A stretch of 13,361 nucleotides of DNA from Ectocarpus siliculosus (taxonomy: Eukaryota; Sar; Phaeophyceae; Ectocarpales; Ectocarpaceae), in NCBI GenBank assembly GCA_000310025.1, contig FN648557.1, positions 36,949 to 50,309 on the forward strand. Reading direction: 5' to 3'. A model generated the notes under the pieces. The model saw only the letters and a program-made list of their open reading frames with translations. It had not been told where the DNA came from and did no database searches. Position numbers and translations under genes: made by a program. This document shows, piece after piece, positions 9,501 through 13,361 of this stretch; within the stretch, counting starts at the first letter, position 1, and each line of letters opens with the position of its first letter.

Positions 9501-10606
9501 CCCCGCCTTCAAAATACCAATCCCTCGTCTCCAGCCCAAACCGGAGATGATTCACCTACCCCATGGGACACGCAGCCGCTGTCTTGTAGCGCTCTCGGGA
9601 AGCGACAACGTGCTTCATGAAACAAACACTTCTGCGTGCATCAATAGTCTACTACTGCTGGATATCATGACGCACGCAGGGTAATGCATGCATCGACCAC
9701 GTACCAAGTCGTAGTCTTGTGAGAGAAAATGATCTTGAAATCTTAACTCTTCGCCCGTGTCAAGGAAAGGCGAAGATTCAGGGAGTGTTGTGTGTTTGGA
9801 AATAGTCCCTTTGGCTACACACACCCACAGGCAACTGCCAATGACACGAAGCCGAAGCAGCACCGGAAAGCTAGTGCCAACACGAAGCAAGACATGCAAA
9901 GCGCGCTTCGTGTGTGCGCGCCACGCATCGACAGCAGTAGTCTAGTCACGTGGCCATGATGACGGGTTTTGGGTCCAAAAAAGGACAAAAAAAAAGGGTC
10001 TTTTGCCGCGTGGACCAACCAAAACGCCGCAGCAGCAGAAGCCGTACTGCTATAAATGTAAATGGACCGGCGTGCTGTATCTCCAGCCGCAAAGCAAGGC
10101 TTATACCCGACCGCTACAAGGCCGTCCGAAGGAACATGCGGCAGCTACGGGGGCAGCAAGAAACGAGTCATATGACACCAACCCCAGCGGTTCAAAGCAC
10201 GGTAGTCAGCAGTGGTCGACCGGGCCATGGAAGAGCGGAGAGATGTGGATACGTATTGTTGTGTGTGGCGGGAAGCAGATTCTCGCACCACCGCCACACA
10301 CATCTATACGGGCAATGATGACGATCGGGGGGCAGGCAGGGTAAAACGCCAGACGGTGCGGCTTGGACACAAAGGGGAACGGCGCCAAGGGGCACCACCG
10401 CCGCTGCTGCCTGCCATTGCGGCTAAAACGCGTGCAACACGGGCAGAAGGTCTGTTGCCGCCGGCACGCCATCTTTCTAGAAAAACAAGAGGTAGGTGTT
10501 CTGCACAGCCACCCCGGCGAATCCATCTTTTGTGAAGCCCCACTCACCCCACGTCCAGCAGAAGGGGGATCACCGTGCACAGCGCAGATGTGGCGGAGAA
10601 CTTCAT
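374..10606 (-). CDS. CRT: Calreticulin, multi-exon gene, C-terminal tail off the left edge
   Basis: Calreticulin is an ER-lumenal lectin chaperone that binds monoglucosylated N-glycans and stores Ca2+. Joining exons 10548-10606, 7310-7483, 5795-5963, 4285-4464, 3668-3859, 1527-1751 and 374-523 gives 1149 nt (383 codons) with every phase matching (2,2,0,0,0,0,0). Visible parts are a signal peptide (about 1-22), an N-domain with EQKLDCGGAYIKL (106-118) and IMFGPDKCG (135-143), a P-domain with three KPEDW/KPEGY-type repeats and three PNPDYK-type repeats (about 205-311), then VGFELWQ and the final helix ending in a Lys/Glu run. C111 and C142 match the conserved disulfide pair. Y115, K117, Y133 and D140 sit where the family has glycan-binding residues. 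Family members are usually 400-430 residues, so only the acidic tail and HDEL/KDEL-type signal should be missing. Identity is certain; the first exon is the least sure part. Confidence 0.95.
664..918 (-). repeat. Degenerate tandem copies of the exon 7 acceptor junction
   Basis: Copies of the exon 7 start appear at about 664-716, 782-835 and, much decayed, 868-918. The first would begin at 710 and the second at 828. In both, the acceptor AG is followed directly by TAA, where the true exon has GTG. The copy at 828 otherwise encodes a peptide close to exon 7 (TGAIFEEMLVTDS). The copy at 710 also carries a one-base insertion. The third retains GACGAGATCTT but has lost its AG. Spacings from the true junction are about 187, 118 and 82 bp. 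Confidence 0.88.
1043..1209. repeat. ACCGGCACTAT foldback cluster
   Basis: ATAGTGCCGGTA (1043-1054) is perfectly inverted as TACCGGCACTAT (1070-1081), with further copies at 1090-1100, 1163-1174 and 1199-1209. A related pair, ATAGTGCGG/CCGCACTAT (1288-1296 and 1322-1330), links this cluster to the 58-bp repeat. This resembles debris of small inverted-repeat elements. Confidence 0.75.
1304..1450 (+). repeat. 58-bp tandem repeat, about 2.5 units
   Basis: Units beginning TGTGCCAAGCGATTTCACCC start at 1304, 1362 and 1420 (partial). Each contains CCGCACTATT and TTGAATATTCCATC. The spacing is 58 bp both times with few substitutions. Confidence 0.9.
1527..1751 (-). CDS. CRT: Calreticulin exon 6 (rest of P-domain, return to globular domain)
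   Basis: Encodes residues 259-333: AEKPEDWDEEEDGEWEP finishes the third A repeat. Three B-type repeats follow (MIKNPEYKGKWKP, MIPNPDYKGPWEHP, MVPNPDYK), then EDKTLGKRCTDCTH and VGFELWQ. The last motif is the strand where the chain re-enters the lectin domain, with Glu at the position that is Asp in animals and Glu in plants. The acceptor ATCCAG|GCC is at 1752/1751 and the donor CAG|GTGAGG at 1527/1526. Length is 75 codons, phase 0 at both ends. A CxxC pair (C321, C324) replaces the usual linker. Three broken copies of the 5' junction follow in intron 5 (1913-2250). Confidence 0.95.
1913..2250 (-). repeat. Degenerate tandem copies of the exon 6 acceptor junction
   Basis: The motif GCCTGG-CAG|GCCGAG followed by the KPEDWD-coding sequence of exon 6 recurs with exon-like starts at 1943, 2071 and 2245 (true start 1751). 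Each copy also carries the adjoining intron block with TAGCGGCGATA and ACAAACGCA. All keep an AG acceptor, but the coding part is damaged: a 4-nt insertion at 1943, an in-frame TAG at the third codon at 2071, and a frameshift at 2245. Spacings are 192, 128 and 174 bp. Confidence 0.9.
2365..3075 (+). repeat. 205-bp tandem array, about 3.4 units
   Basis: Units start with GGTTGGATCGTGTATTGGC at 2365, 2570 and 2774, and with GGTTGGTTCGTGTATCGGC at 2999. The first two are nearly identical along their whole length. The third keeps the head, including CAGACCCTCAGGCTAGCATT, but has a replaced interior, and the fourth is head only. Spacings are 205, 204 and 225 bp. ORFs through it are short and carry no family signature. 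Confidence 0.92.
3641..3667. repeat. CA microsatellite forming the exon 5 donor
   Basis: ACACACACACAACACACACACACACAC on the plus strand gives a GTGTGT run on the transcript, beginning exactly at the donor of exon 5. Confidence 0.92.
3668..3859 (-). CDS. CRT: Calreticulin exon 5 (end of lectin strand and first P-domain repeats)
   Basis: Encodes residues 195-258: VFIDQESVRAGSLEDEFDFL, then P-domain A-type repeats IKDPGQSKPEDW and IPDPEDVKPEGYDDIP and the beginning of a third (EIPDPK). The acceptor is ACACAG|GTG at 3860/3859. The donor AAG|GTGTGTGT at 3668/3667 lies at the edge of a TG run. The exon is 192 nt, exactly 64 codons, phase 0 at both ends, so skipping it would keep the frame while removing two A repeats. 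It is the only internal exon without obvious junction copies; both splice sites are embedded in CA/TG microsatellite sequence. Confidence 0.94.
3861..3877. repeat. TG microsatellite at the exon 5 acceptor
   Basis: TGTGTGTGTGTGCGTGT on the plus strand gives ACACGCACACACACACA on the transcript, ending in the acceptor AG of exon 5. Confidence 0.9.
3912..4265 (+). repeat. Imperfect tandem units filling intron 4
   Basis: Units headed by TTCCGAAATCGGCACGCGAG-like sequence begin near 3912, 3980, 4050, 4094 and 4182. The first units are 68-70 bp. The last two are about 88 bp and carry ATTACCGG and GAGAAC(G/T)TGAGATTTGATTG. They occupy most of the intron. Confidence 0.85.
4285..4464 (-). CDS. CRT: Calreticulin exon 4 (second family signature)
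   Basis: Encodes residues 135-194, opening with IMFGPDKCG, an exact second calreticulin signature that holds the second disulfide cysteine (C142). It continues with THVIFNYPPKG, LLIKKDV and HLYTLHVKPDGTFE, the lectin-domain strands. The acceptor AATCAG|ATC is at 4465/4464 and the donor GAG|GTAAGG at 4285/4284. The exon is exactly 60 codons, phase 0 at both ends. Degenerate copies of its 5' end with the acceptor lie at 4625-4692 and 4966-4992 in intron 3. Confidence 0.95.
4625..4692 (-). repeat. Copy 2 of the exon 4 acceptor junction
   Basis: Nearly identical to 4432-4499. The acceptor GATCAG is intact, and translation from 4657 starts IMFGPDKCGT, identical to exon 4, before diverging. It is 193 bp upstream of the true exon start. 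No donor consensus follows at a comparable distance, so it is probably an acceptor decoy rather than a full exon. Confidence 0.92.
4755..4875. repeat. TAGCGGCAC motif cluster
   Basis: GTAGCGGTACTC, GTAGCGGCACC, ATAGCGGCACTG and ATAACGGCACC occur within about 120 bp. ACCAAATCGCTTGGCACA (4799-4816) is the inverted counterpart of the TGTGCCAAGCGATTT head of the 58-bp repeat in intron 6, so the two clusters probably belong to one dispersed family. Confidence 0.65.
4966..4992 (-). repeat. Copy 3 of the exon 4 acceptor junction, AG lost
   Basis: GTGCCGAACATGATGTGATT matches the exon 4 junction with a roughly 15-bp internal deletion, and CAG has become CAC, which destroys the acceptor. The flanking AATCAGCTCTG is shared with the region beside copy 2, which shows that the two come from the same duplicated unit. 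Confidence 0.75.
5117..5184 (+). repeat. CAA/CAG/CCACAG tract
   Basis: Imperfect trinucleotide and hexanucleotide repeats in intron 3, with no association to an exon. Confidence 0.88.
5385..5713 (-). repeat. Tandem copies of the exon 3 donor junction
   Basis: Units of about 100 bp repeat the end of exon 3 and the start of intron 3. TACCAG|GTGATT recurs at 5689/5688 and, as TACCAG|GTGATG, at 5593/5592 (true donor 5795/5794). The copy at 5689 keeps GACACACCGTACCAG, which still encodes DTPYQ. The GGTGCATTTTCC block recurs once more near 5386-5400. Spacings are 106 and 96 bp. Both donors keep GT and look usable. Confidence 0.88.
5795..5963 (-). CDS. CRT: Calreticulin exon 3 (N-domain with first family signature)
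   Basis: Encodes residues 78-134, from RFYGLSAKLAEPFTNEGK through KNEQKLDCGGAYIKL to GGDTPYQ. This contains the first calreticulin signature, the first disulfide cysteine (C111) and the Tyr/Lys pair used for glycan binding. One deviation is a Thr after IKL where the family usually has a second hydrophobic residue. The acceptor is TCCAG|G at 5964/5963 and the donor TACCAG|GTGATT at 5795/5794. The exon is 169 nt, entering in phase 2 and leaving in phase 0. Both borders have tandem copies: the acceptor side at 6042-6090 and the donor side at 5589-5705. Confidence 0.95.
6042..6090 (-). repeat. Partial copy of exon 3 with its acceptor
   Basis: An intact CAG acceptor (6090-6088) is followed by 15-16 codons in frame, FYGMSTKLSGAFTND, against FYGLSAKLAEPFTNE in true exon 3. 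The similarity stops abruptly and no donor GT follows, so this is the 5' third of exon 3 only. It lies 124 bp upstream of the true exon start. Confidence 0.92.
6801..6865 (-). repeat. Older copy of the exon 2 donor junction
   Basis: Aligns over about 60 bp with the copy at 7119-7182 without gaps (ACTGCCCGCGGACGTC, GTGCCACACAACCAAAC), but is more decayed relative to exon 2. The donor position reads GGGAGA, so the splice site is lost. Confidence 0.72.
7117..7180 (-). repeat. Copy of the exon 2 donor junction, GT changed to GC
   Basis: About 60 bp match the end of exon 2 (GGGGG-TCCGC-GAC to AGCAATAG). The donor has become GCGAGA and there is a one-base frameshift. The exon-like end at 7119 lies 191 bp from the true end at 7310. 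Confidence 0.88.
7310..7483 (-). CDS. CRT: Calreticulin exon 2 (start of N-domain)
   Basis: Encodes residues 20-78, including KIYLQEKFDDEGWRERW and DKGIQTSESN, which correspond to the opening beta-strands of the calreticulin N-domain. The GEW..TAGEWYG spacing resembles plant and algal calreticulins more than animal ones. The acceptor is CAG at 7486-7484, although the stretch before it is CAACAACAA rather than pyrimidine-rich. The donor AATAG|GTGAGC lies at 7310/7309. The exon is 174 nt, phase 2 at both ends. Its 3' end has degenerate copies downstream in intron 2 (7117-7180 and 6801-6865). Confidence 0.93.
   Translation of the reverse strand, partial: ASKDLLAGKIRRRGLAGAMDGADQVEARGRAGGVGVDGRRVVRGLRGRQGHPDLREQ
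7541..7713 (+). repeat. Long direct repeat, copy B
   Basis: Partner of copy A, in the same orientation, located in intron 1 just beyond exon 2. It includes the G-run, CCTTAGCGGTTAG, the palindrome CGTCCTCGAGAGGACG and GATGGCCAATCGTTCCTTCC. The two copies flank exons 2 to 7. Confidence 0.9.
8112..8340. mobile_element. Non-autonomous inverted-repeat element 1 (MITE-like)
   Basis: About 229 bp with terminal inverted repeats of roughly 46 bp. The left arm runs from ATAGGTTGCATAAGAT through ACCACACCCCCTCG to CAAAGCTT. The right arm begins AAGCTTTGAAAGTCGG and ends ATCTCATGCAACCTAT. It has no coding capacity. A TA flank is possible on both sides. The family name is unknown. Confidence 0.78.
8433..8787. 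mobile_element. Non-autonomous inverted-repeat element 2, related to element 1
   Basis: The left arm (GTGACGTAAGATACCACACC, CCCCTGTACCGATTATTAGAGCTT) and right arm (GATGAAAATTGGTCC, GTGGTATCTTGTGTAATGTCACC) are inverted. Both arms and the interior (GAAGAGGATGC, GGAAAGCT, CGCCATTTTCGGCA) match element 1. It is longer because of an insertion of about 140 bp at roughly 8489-8630. Confidence 0.75.
8489..8630. repeat. Insertion in element 2 with tRNA-like motif and CAA run
   Basis: Absent from element 1. It contains ACGGGAATCGATCCCGT, a 5-bp stem with 7-nt loop. Its reverse complement GGATCGATTCC differs by one base from the tRNA B-box GGTTCGANTCC. GTTAGACT occurs on both sides (8496 and 8532). 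A CAA microsatellite (about 8599-8622) closes the insertion. No full cloverleaf could be drawn, so this is a possible SINE or tRNA relic and not a tRNA gene. Confidence 0.4.
10548..10606 (-). CDS. CRT: Calreticulin exon 1, probable signal peptide
   Basis: The ORF starts with ATG at 10606 and encodes MKFSATSALCTVIPLLLDV plus two bases of the next codon, then meets a consensus donor GTGAGT (10547-10542). The peptide has a Lys near the start, a hydrophobic stretch and a short polar end, as expected for an ER signal. The donor is phase 2, which fits the acceptor at 7485-7484 and gives a DVG-QA-KIYLQEKF junction just where mature calreticulins begin. This choice also puts the gene 383 bp head to head with PSMA2. 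The link across a 3.06-kb intron is inferred. A competing exon lies at 9825-9895, which is hydrophobic, also phase 2, with donor GTGTGT. Confidence 0.5.
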
Positions 10607-10989
10607 GCTTGCTTCGCTTGCCCTGCGGTACCTGCTCCGCTCTCTCTCTGTCTTTTCCGACCCGGTGTGATCAAGCAGCTGTTGTGGGTGATAAGATTTT
10701 GCGGCGCGCGAAAGTGGGGGGGGGTCTACAGAGTGCATGATTGAATATTGTTCAGGGTATATTCAAAATTGGCCTGAATGGTCTGCGTCACCCCTACTCC
10801 GGAGTTCTTCGTGTGTCTGCTGTCGACACAGCAGTCAACCGGAGATCAACAAGCACAGGACGGGGAGGAGGAGCACAGCAGCAGCGTCGACAATCGTGTT
10901 GCCCTTTTCCACAGGAACTCTGGTTCTTCTCCTGCTGTGAGACAACCCCAGCGAAAGGGAAGACAGACGCGGTAGCACCTCTAAGCACC
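10607..10989. promoter_or_regulatory. Probable shared promoter between calreticulin and PSMA2
   Basis: This is the 383-bp gap between the inferred calreticulin start (10606, minus) and the PSMA2 start (10990, plus). It holds CT-rich sequence (about 10637-10655), a GC-rich block TTTTGCGGCGCGCGAAA (10697-10713) containing TTTCGCGC on the minus strand, an exact match to the E2F/DP consensus TTTSSCGC, and a G-run (about 10715-10724). A pyrimidine-rich stretch ending CCACAG at 10915 could be the 3' splice site of a 5'-UTR intron of PSMA2. No clear TATA box was seen. The assignment depends on calreticulin exon 1 being correct. Confidence 0.45.
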
Positions 10990-11107
10990 ATGGGGGACTC
11001 AGCGTATAGCTTTTCCCTCACAACCTTCAGCAGGACCGGCAAGCTTCTGCAGATCGAGTATGCACTCATGGCCGTTCAGCAGGGAAAGACAAGCCTGGGC
11101 ATCAAGG
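10990..11107 (+). CDS. PSMA2: Proteasome subunit alpha type 2, first coding exon only
   Basis: The 20S proteasome alpha-2 subunit forms part of the outer ring of the core particle that degrades ubiquitinated proteins. The exon encodes 39 residues including [19 protein letters not shown] and TSLGIK, the highly conserved N-terminal gate segment and first helix; YSFSLTTFS is diagnostic of alpha-2 among the alpha subunits. The start ATG at 10990 lies in a good context (CACCATGG). The exon ends AAGG|GTGAGT (donor 11108), phase 1, which matches the GIK-A(S/A)NGVV junction expected next. Full-length family members are about 235 residues, so roughly five sixths of the protein lies beyond 13361, or in exons I could not identify with confidence. 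Confidence 0.93.
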
Positions 11108-11382
11108 GTGAGTTGTCGCCGAAACGAGAGCGAGAGAAAGAGAGAGATGTGGGCGCAAGGAAGTTGGGGAGTAGGTATTCTGATGCCACTAGCGCTCAGT
11201 TGCTGCTGCTGCTGCTGGGGCTGCGGCTGCGCGAAAGGCAAGATATCAATCACTGCCCAAAAGGCCGTAGGGTCTACCGCTACACCTCCGAAGAACTGCA
11301 CGGCGGTGCTTGTGCTTGCGACGTCCATGTTGCTGTTGATTTGTGCCGTTCTCCGAACATCAGTCTCTTGGGGCTCTTACGC

Positions 11383-11412
11383 CCAAGAGAGAGAGAGAAA
11401 GAGAGAGAGAGT
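11383..11412 (+). repeat. GA purine tract in PSMA2 intron
   Basis: GAGAGAGAGAAAGAGAGAGAGAG-type sequence. A second, shorter tract is at 11127-11148. Confidence 0.88.
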
Positions 11413-12679
11413 ACCTTGTATCTGCCGGTAAAATAAACGCGCTCGTTCTTTTGCAGCAGCGGCAGCAGCGGTGATCCACGAGCGGCAAGCGATCCTCCGC
11501 AACCGAAGGGTTGCTTACATCGTATATGCACCTTGGTTGCGTTTTGTACAGCAGTCTGCTGCTGTCGGTTTCTTCTCCGTCCGTGTCTCGTTTGCCCTCG
11601 CTGTCGTTCGGTTGTGAGCCCGCCCCACATTCGAGACCCCTGACCCTCAAGCGCTGCAAGTATTACACAGGAGAAAGAAGCCGCCTCTGTAGATTTGACT
11701 TGATTTTAATACACGTCGGAAAAAGTGCACATAAACCGAACCCCGCAGCAGTATTGTACTGCCGTACAGCAGTAGATATCCTGGGATATGCGTACGTGCG
11801 GCGATGAACGCAAACGAGGACCTTTCCCGTCTACGAAGGCTGCGGCCACAGAGGGAGCTCGTAGCTTGTAACTGCTGCGCGGAAGGCGTCGCGACGAGTA
11901 CGGAATCGTTCTGTTGCACGGCTGTGCTGCTGTAGCCGGGCGGGGGAGAGTAAATTATATTTGCATACAGCAGTATACAGCAGTCAAAGAAAGACTTGAC
12001 TTGCACCGGATCGGAGTACATGTTGCACGTGCAACGATAGTTGAAGGGGGATGGGTTGGAGCCTTAGTCTTTCGTCAACACGTGGCGGAAAATACGAAAA
12101 TACCGACTGGATACTGGGCTTATTTTTGAGTCTGAATGGGCGTGATGTACCTTTACAAAGGCGGAGGAAGTATCCTATTTACCTGTGCAGGAAGGGTGCT
12201 GCTGGCGAACGAGCGCACCAACCAACAGGGGGCGCGAGGATCCCCGCGATCTTTCCAAGATCGATCATATTGTGTTGTTGCGTTCCAAAAATGCACCAAT
12301 AAGAGGACGCGGCGGCCTAACATATCCGGCAAACGCGTCGTGCAAGGAAAACATACAAGCATACAATTGTAGATATAGACTCGACGAACTCTTTCCCCGA
12401 AACCACGCACTGCTGTACCGTACCGTAAGAGGCGGAGAGATGGCGCCCCCCTCTACTACTGCTGTAGACCGACTTTTGATGTGCCGGTGGCTATGCTACA
12501 TACGTTCTAGGTTTGATATGCCGATGGCGAAGTTCTAGGTTGAAGTGCCCATGGTGGGCAGTTCGTGGGCTGGCCATGATATGCATAAAACGTCGTGAAA
12601 TTTTCCGTGTTGAATGTTCTTGTATCAATTTCCTTGAACCAGCTTGTCGCAGTTCTTGTTGAGTTTGGGGGCAGAATAC

Positions 12680-12726
12680 ATTGTTTTGTTGTTTGTTGTT
12701 TGTTTTGGTTATTTTTTGTTTTTCAG
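12680..12726 (+). other. T-rich tract with strong acceptor-like end in PSMA2 intron
   Basis: A long T/TG-rich stretch ends TTTTTGTTTTTCAG at 12726, the best 3' splice-site match on the plus strand in this intron. The reading frame compatible with phase 1 after it runs ALGMQYEQAL and then stops at 12814. This does not resemble the expected proteasome sequence, so it may be an unused site or belong to an alternative transcript. Confidence 0.25.
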
Positions 12727-13361
12727 CTTTGGGGATGCAATATGAACAGGCGCTCTGTCAAGAAAGCCTGCACTATAATGGCAACCTGTATTGTCGCCGT
12801 GGGGGTACCCTGTAGACAAATATGTGAAACGGCCCCCGGCTAAGATTCGAGGTCAAAATGAAGTTTTCCGCAGTGCGGGCCCTGACTATACCGGGATTTT
12901 TGTACATCGATCGCGCACCTATCTGTCGTTGATTTCTACTGACTCGCGGACCCTTCGGGTTCCATTAATTCTTTTTGTTTTCTTCCTTTTTTGGGGTAAG
13001 TCAGCCCATGTTGGCAAGGGAATCGACCGCGTCAGTGTTTTAGACGGAGAAACGTTTCTCTCTCACGATGCGGAAGCGCCGCTGTTATGCCCACGACCAC
13101 AAAGCACCACCAACAAGCGCCCCACAATATACACCTTAACGTGCGCCTCTGTACGATGCAAAAACACTGCTATTGCCCCCTCCCCCTCCCCAACACGCGC
13201 TTGAACCCCTTCTCTCTTCTCCCCAACAAGCCCTTCACCACTGTACCACCGCTGAACGCCTCTCTTGCCGTCCGGACACACTGCTGTTGCCCCCCCCCCC
13301 CCCCAAAAGCGTAAAAGCAAGGACGCTTTTCTACTTTTGATGTATTTTAATGCTCGACCTT

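Larger units (their letters stand above)
7484..10547 (-). other. Calreticulin intron 1
   Basis: If exon 1 is at 10548-10606, this 3.06-kb intron is the longest of the gene. It holds one copy of a long direct repeat (7541-7713), poly-C near 8082-8093, two related inverted-repeat elements (8112-8340 and 8433-8787) and a CAA run (about 8599-8622). The stretches 7714-8111 and 8788-10547 have no recognisable gene. ORFs there have no family features apart from a hydrophobic alternative first exon at 9825-9895. Confidence 0.5.
11108..13361 (+). other. PSMA2 intron 1, runs off the right edge
   Basis: Starts with donor GTGAGT. I found no stretch encoding the expected NGVVxATEKK of exon 2, so the intron probably exceeds 2.25 kb. 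It contains purine GA tracts (about 11127-11148 and 11383-11412), several TACAGCAGT motifs (11548, 11753, 11966, 11975), a T-rich tract ending TTTTTCAG (12726), and a segment resembling the calreticulin-intron 205-bp repeat (12927-12967). It ends in C-runs near 13170-13190 and 13290-13304. No convincing gene lies inside. Confidence 0.6.

Noticed and set aside
10741-11436. 231-residue plus-strand ORF containing the PSMA2 start
   Set aside because: Only 10990-11107 matches the proteasome family. Upstream residues are not family-like, and downstream there is a consensus donor followed by GA and CTG repeats.
12189-12240. Possible PSMA2 exon 2 (GRVLLANER after TGTGCAG)
   Set aside because: It faintly resembles GVVxATEKK and has matching phase, but lacks the preceding conserved residues. 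The following sequence is unlike the family, which is too conserved for such drift.
13290-13304. C-run near right edge (also 8082-8093, and G-run at 6-16) as G-quadruplexes
   Set aside because: Single homopolymer runs without the spaced G-tracts of a standard quadruplex; they may also be length-uncertain in the assembly.

Overview
The window looks like nuclear DNA of an intron-rich eukaryote. I infer a multicellular stramenopile such as a brown alga, because one ordinary gene is split into short exons separated by introns of 0.4 to about 3 kb, base composition is near 50% GC, and the calreticulin resembles plant and algal forms. The species cannot be fixed from the sequence alone.

Two genes lie head to head. 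The minus strand carries a calreticulin gene (ER lectin chaperone and Ca2+ store). Six coding exons are firmly recognisable (7310-7483, 5795-5963, 4285-4464, 3668-3859, 1527-1751, 374-523). A likely signal-peptide exon lies at 10548-10606, with 9825-9895 as the weaker alternative. All intron phases agree and together give 383 codons. Only the acidic C-terminal tail with its ER-retention signal is missing, beyond the left edge. The plus strand carries the first coding exon of proteasome subunit alpha type 2 (10990-11107). It is followed by an intron that runs to the right edge. The 383 bp between the two start codons is a probable shared promoter.

The rest, about 90% of the window, is intron sequence, and it is not featureless. 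Five of the six internal exons of the calreticulin gene (2, 3, 4, 6 and 7) have degenerate tandem copies of their own splice junction, meaning a short piece of exon plus adjoining intron, sitting in the neighbouring intron. At four junctions the nearest copy is 187-193 bp away. Most copies are inactivated by a lost AG or GT, a frameshift or an immediate stop codon. Exon 5 is instead bracketed by complementary CA and TG microsatellites. Other intron content includes a 205-bp tandem array, a 58-bp tandem repeat with ACCGGCACTAT foldbacks, a 70/88-bp repeat series, a long direct repeat present in both intron 7 and intron 1, and two related terminal-inverted-repeat elements, one carrying a tRNA-like insertion.

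No bacterial, viral or CRISPR features were seen. The most unusual signal is the junction-anchored duplication pattern, which suggests that these introns grew by repeated local duplication across exon borders.
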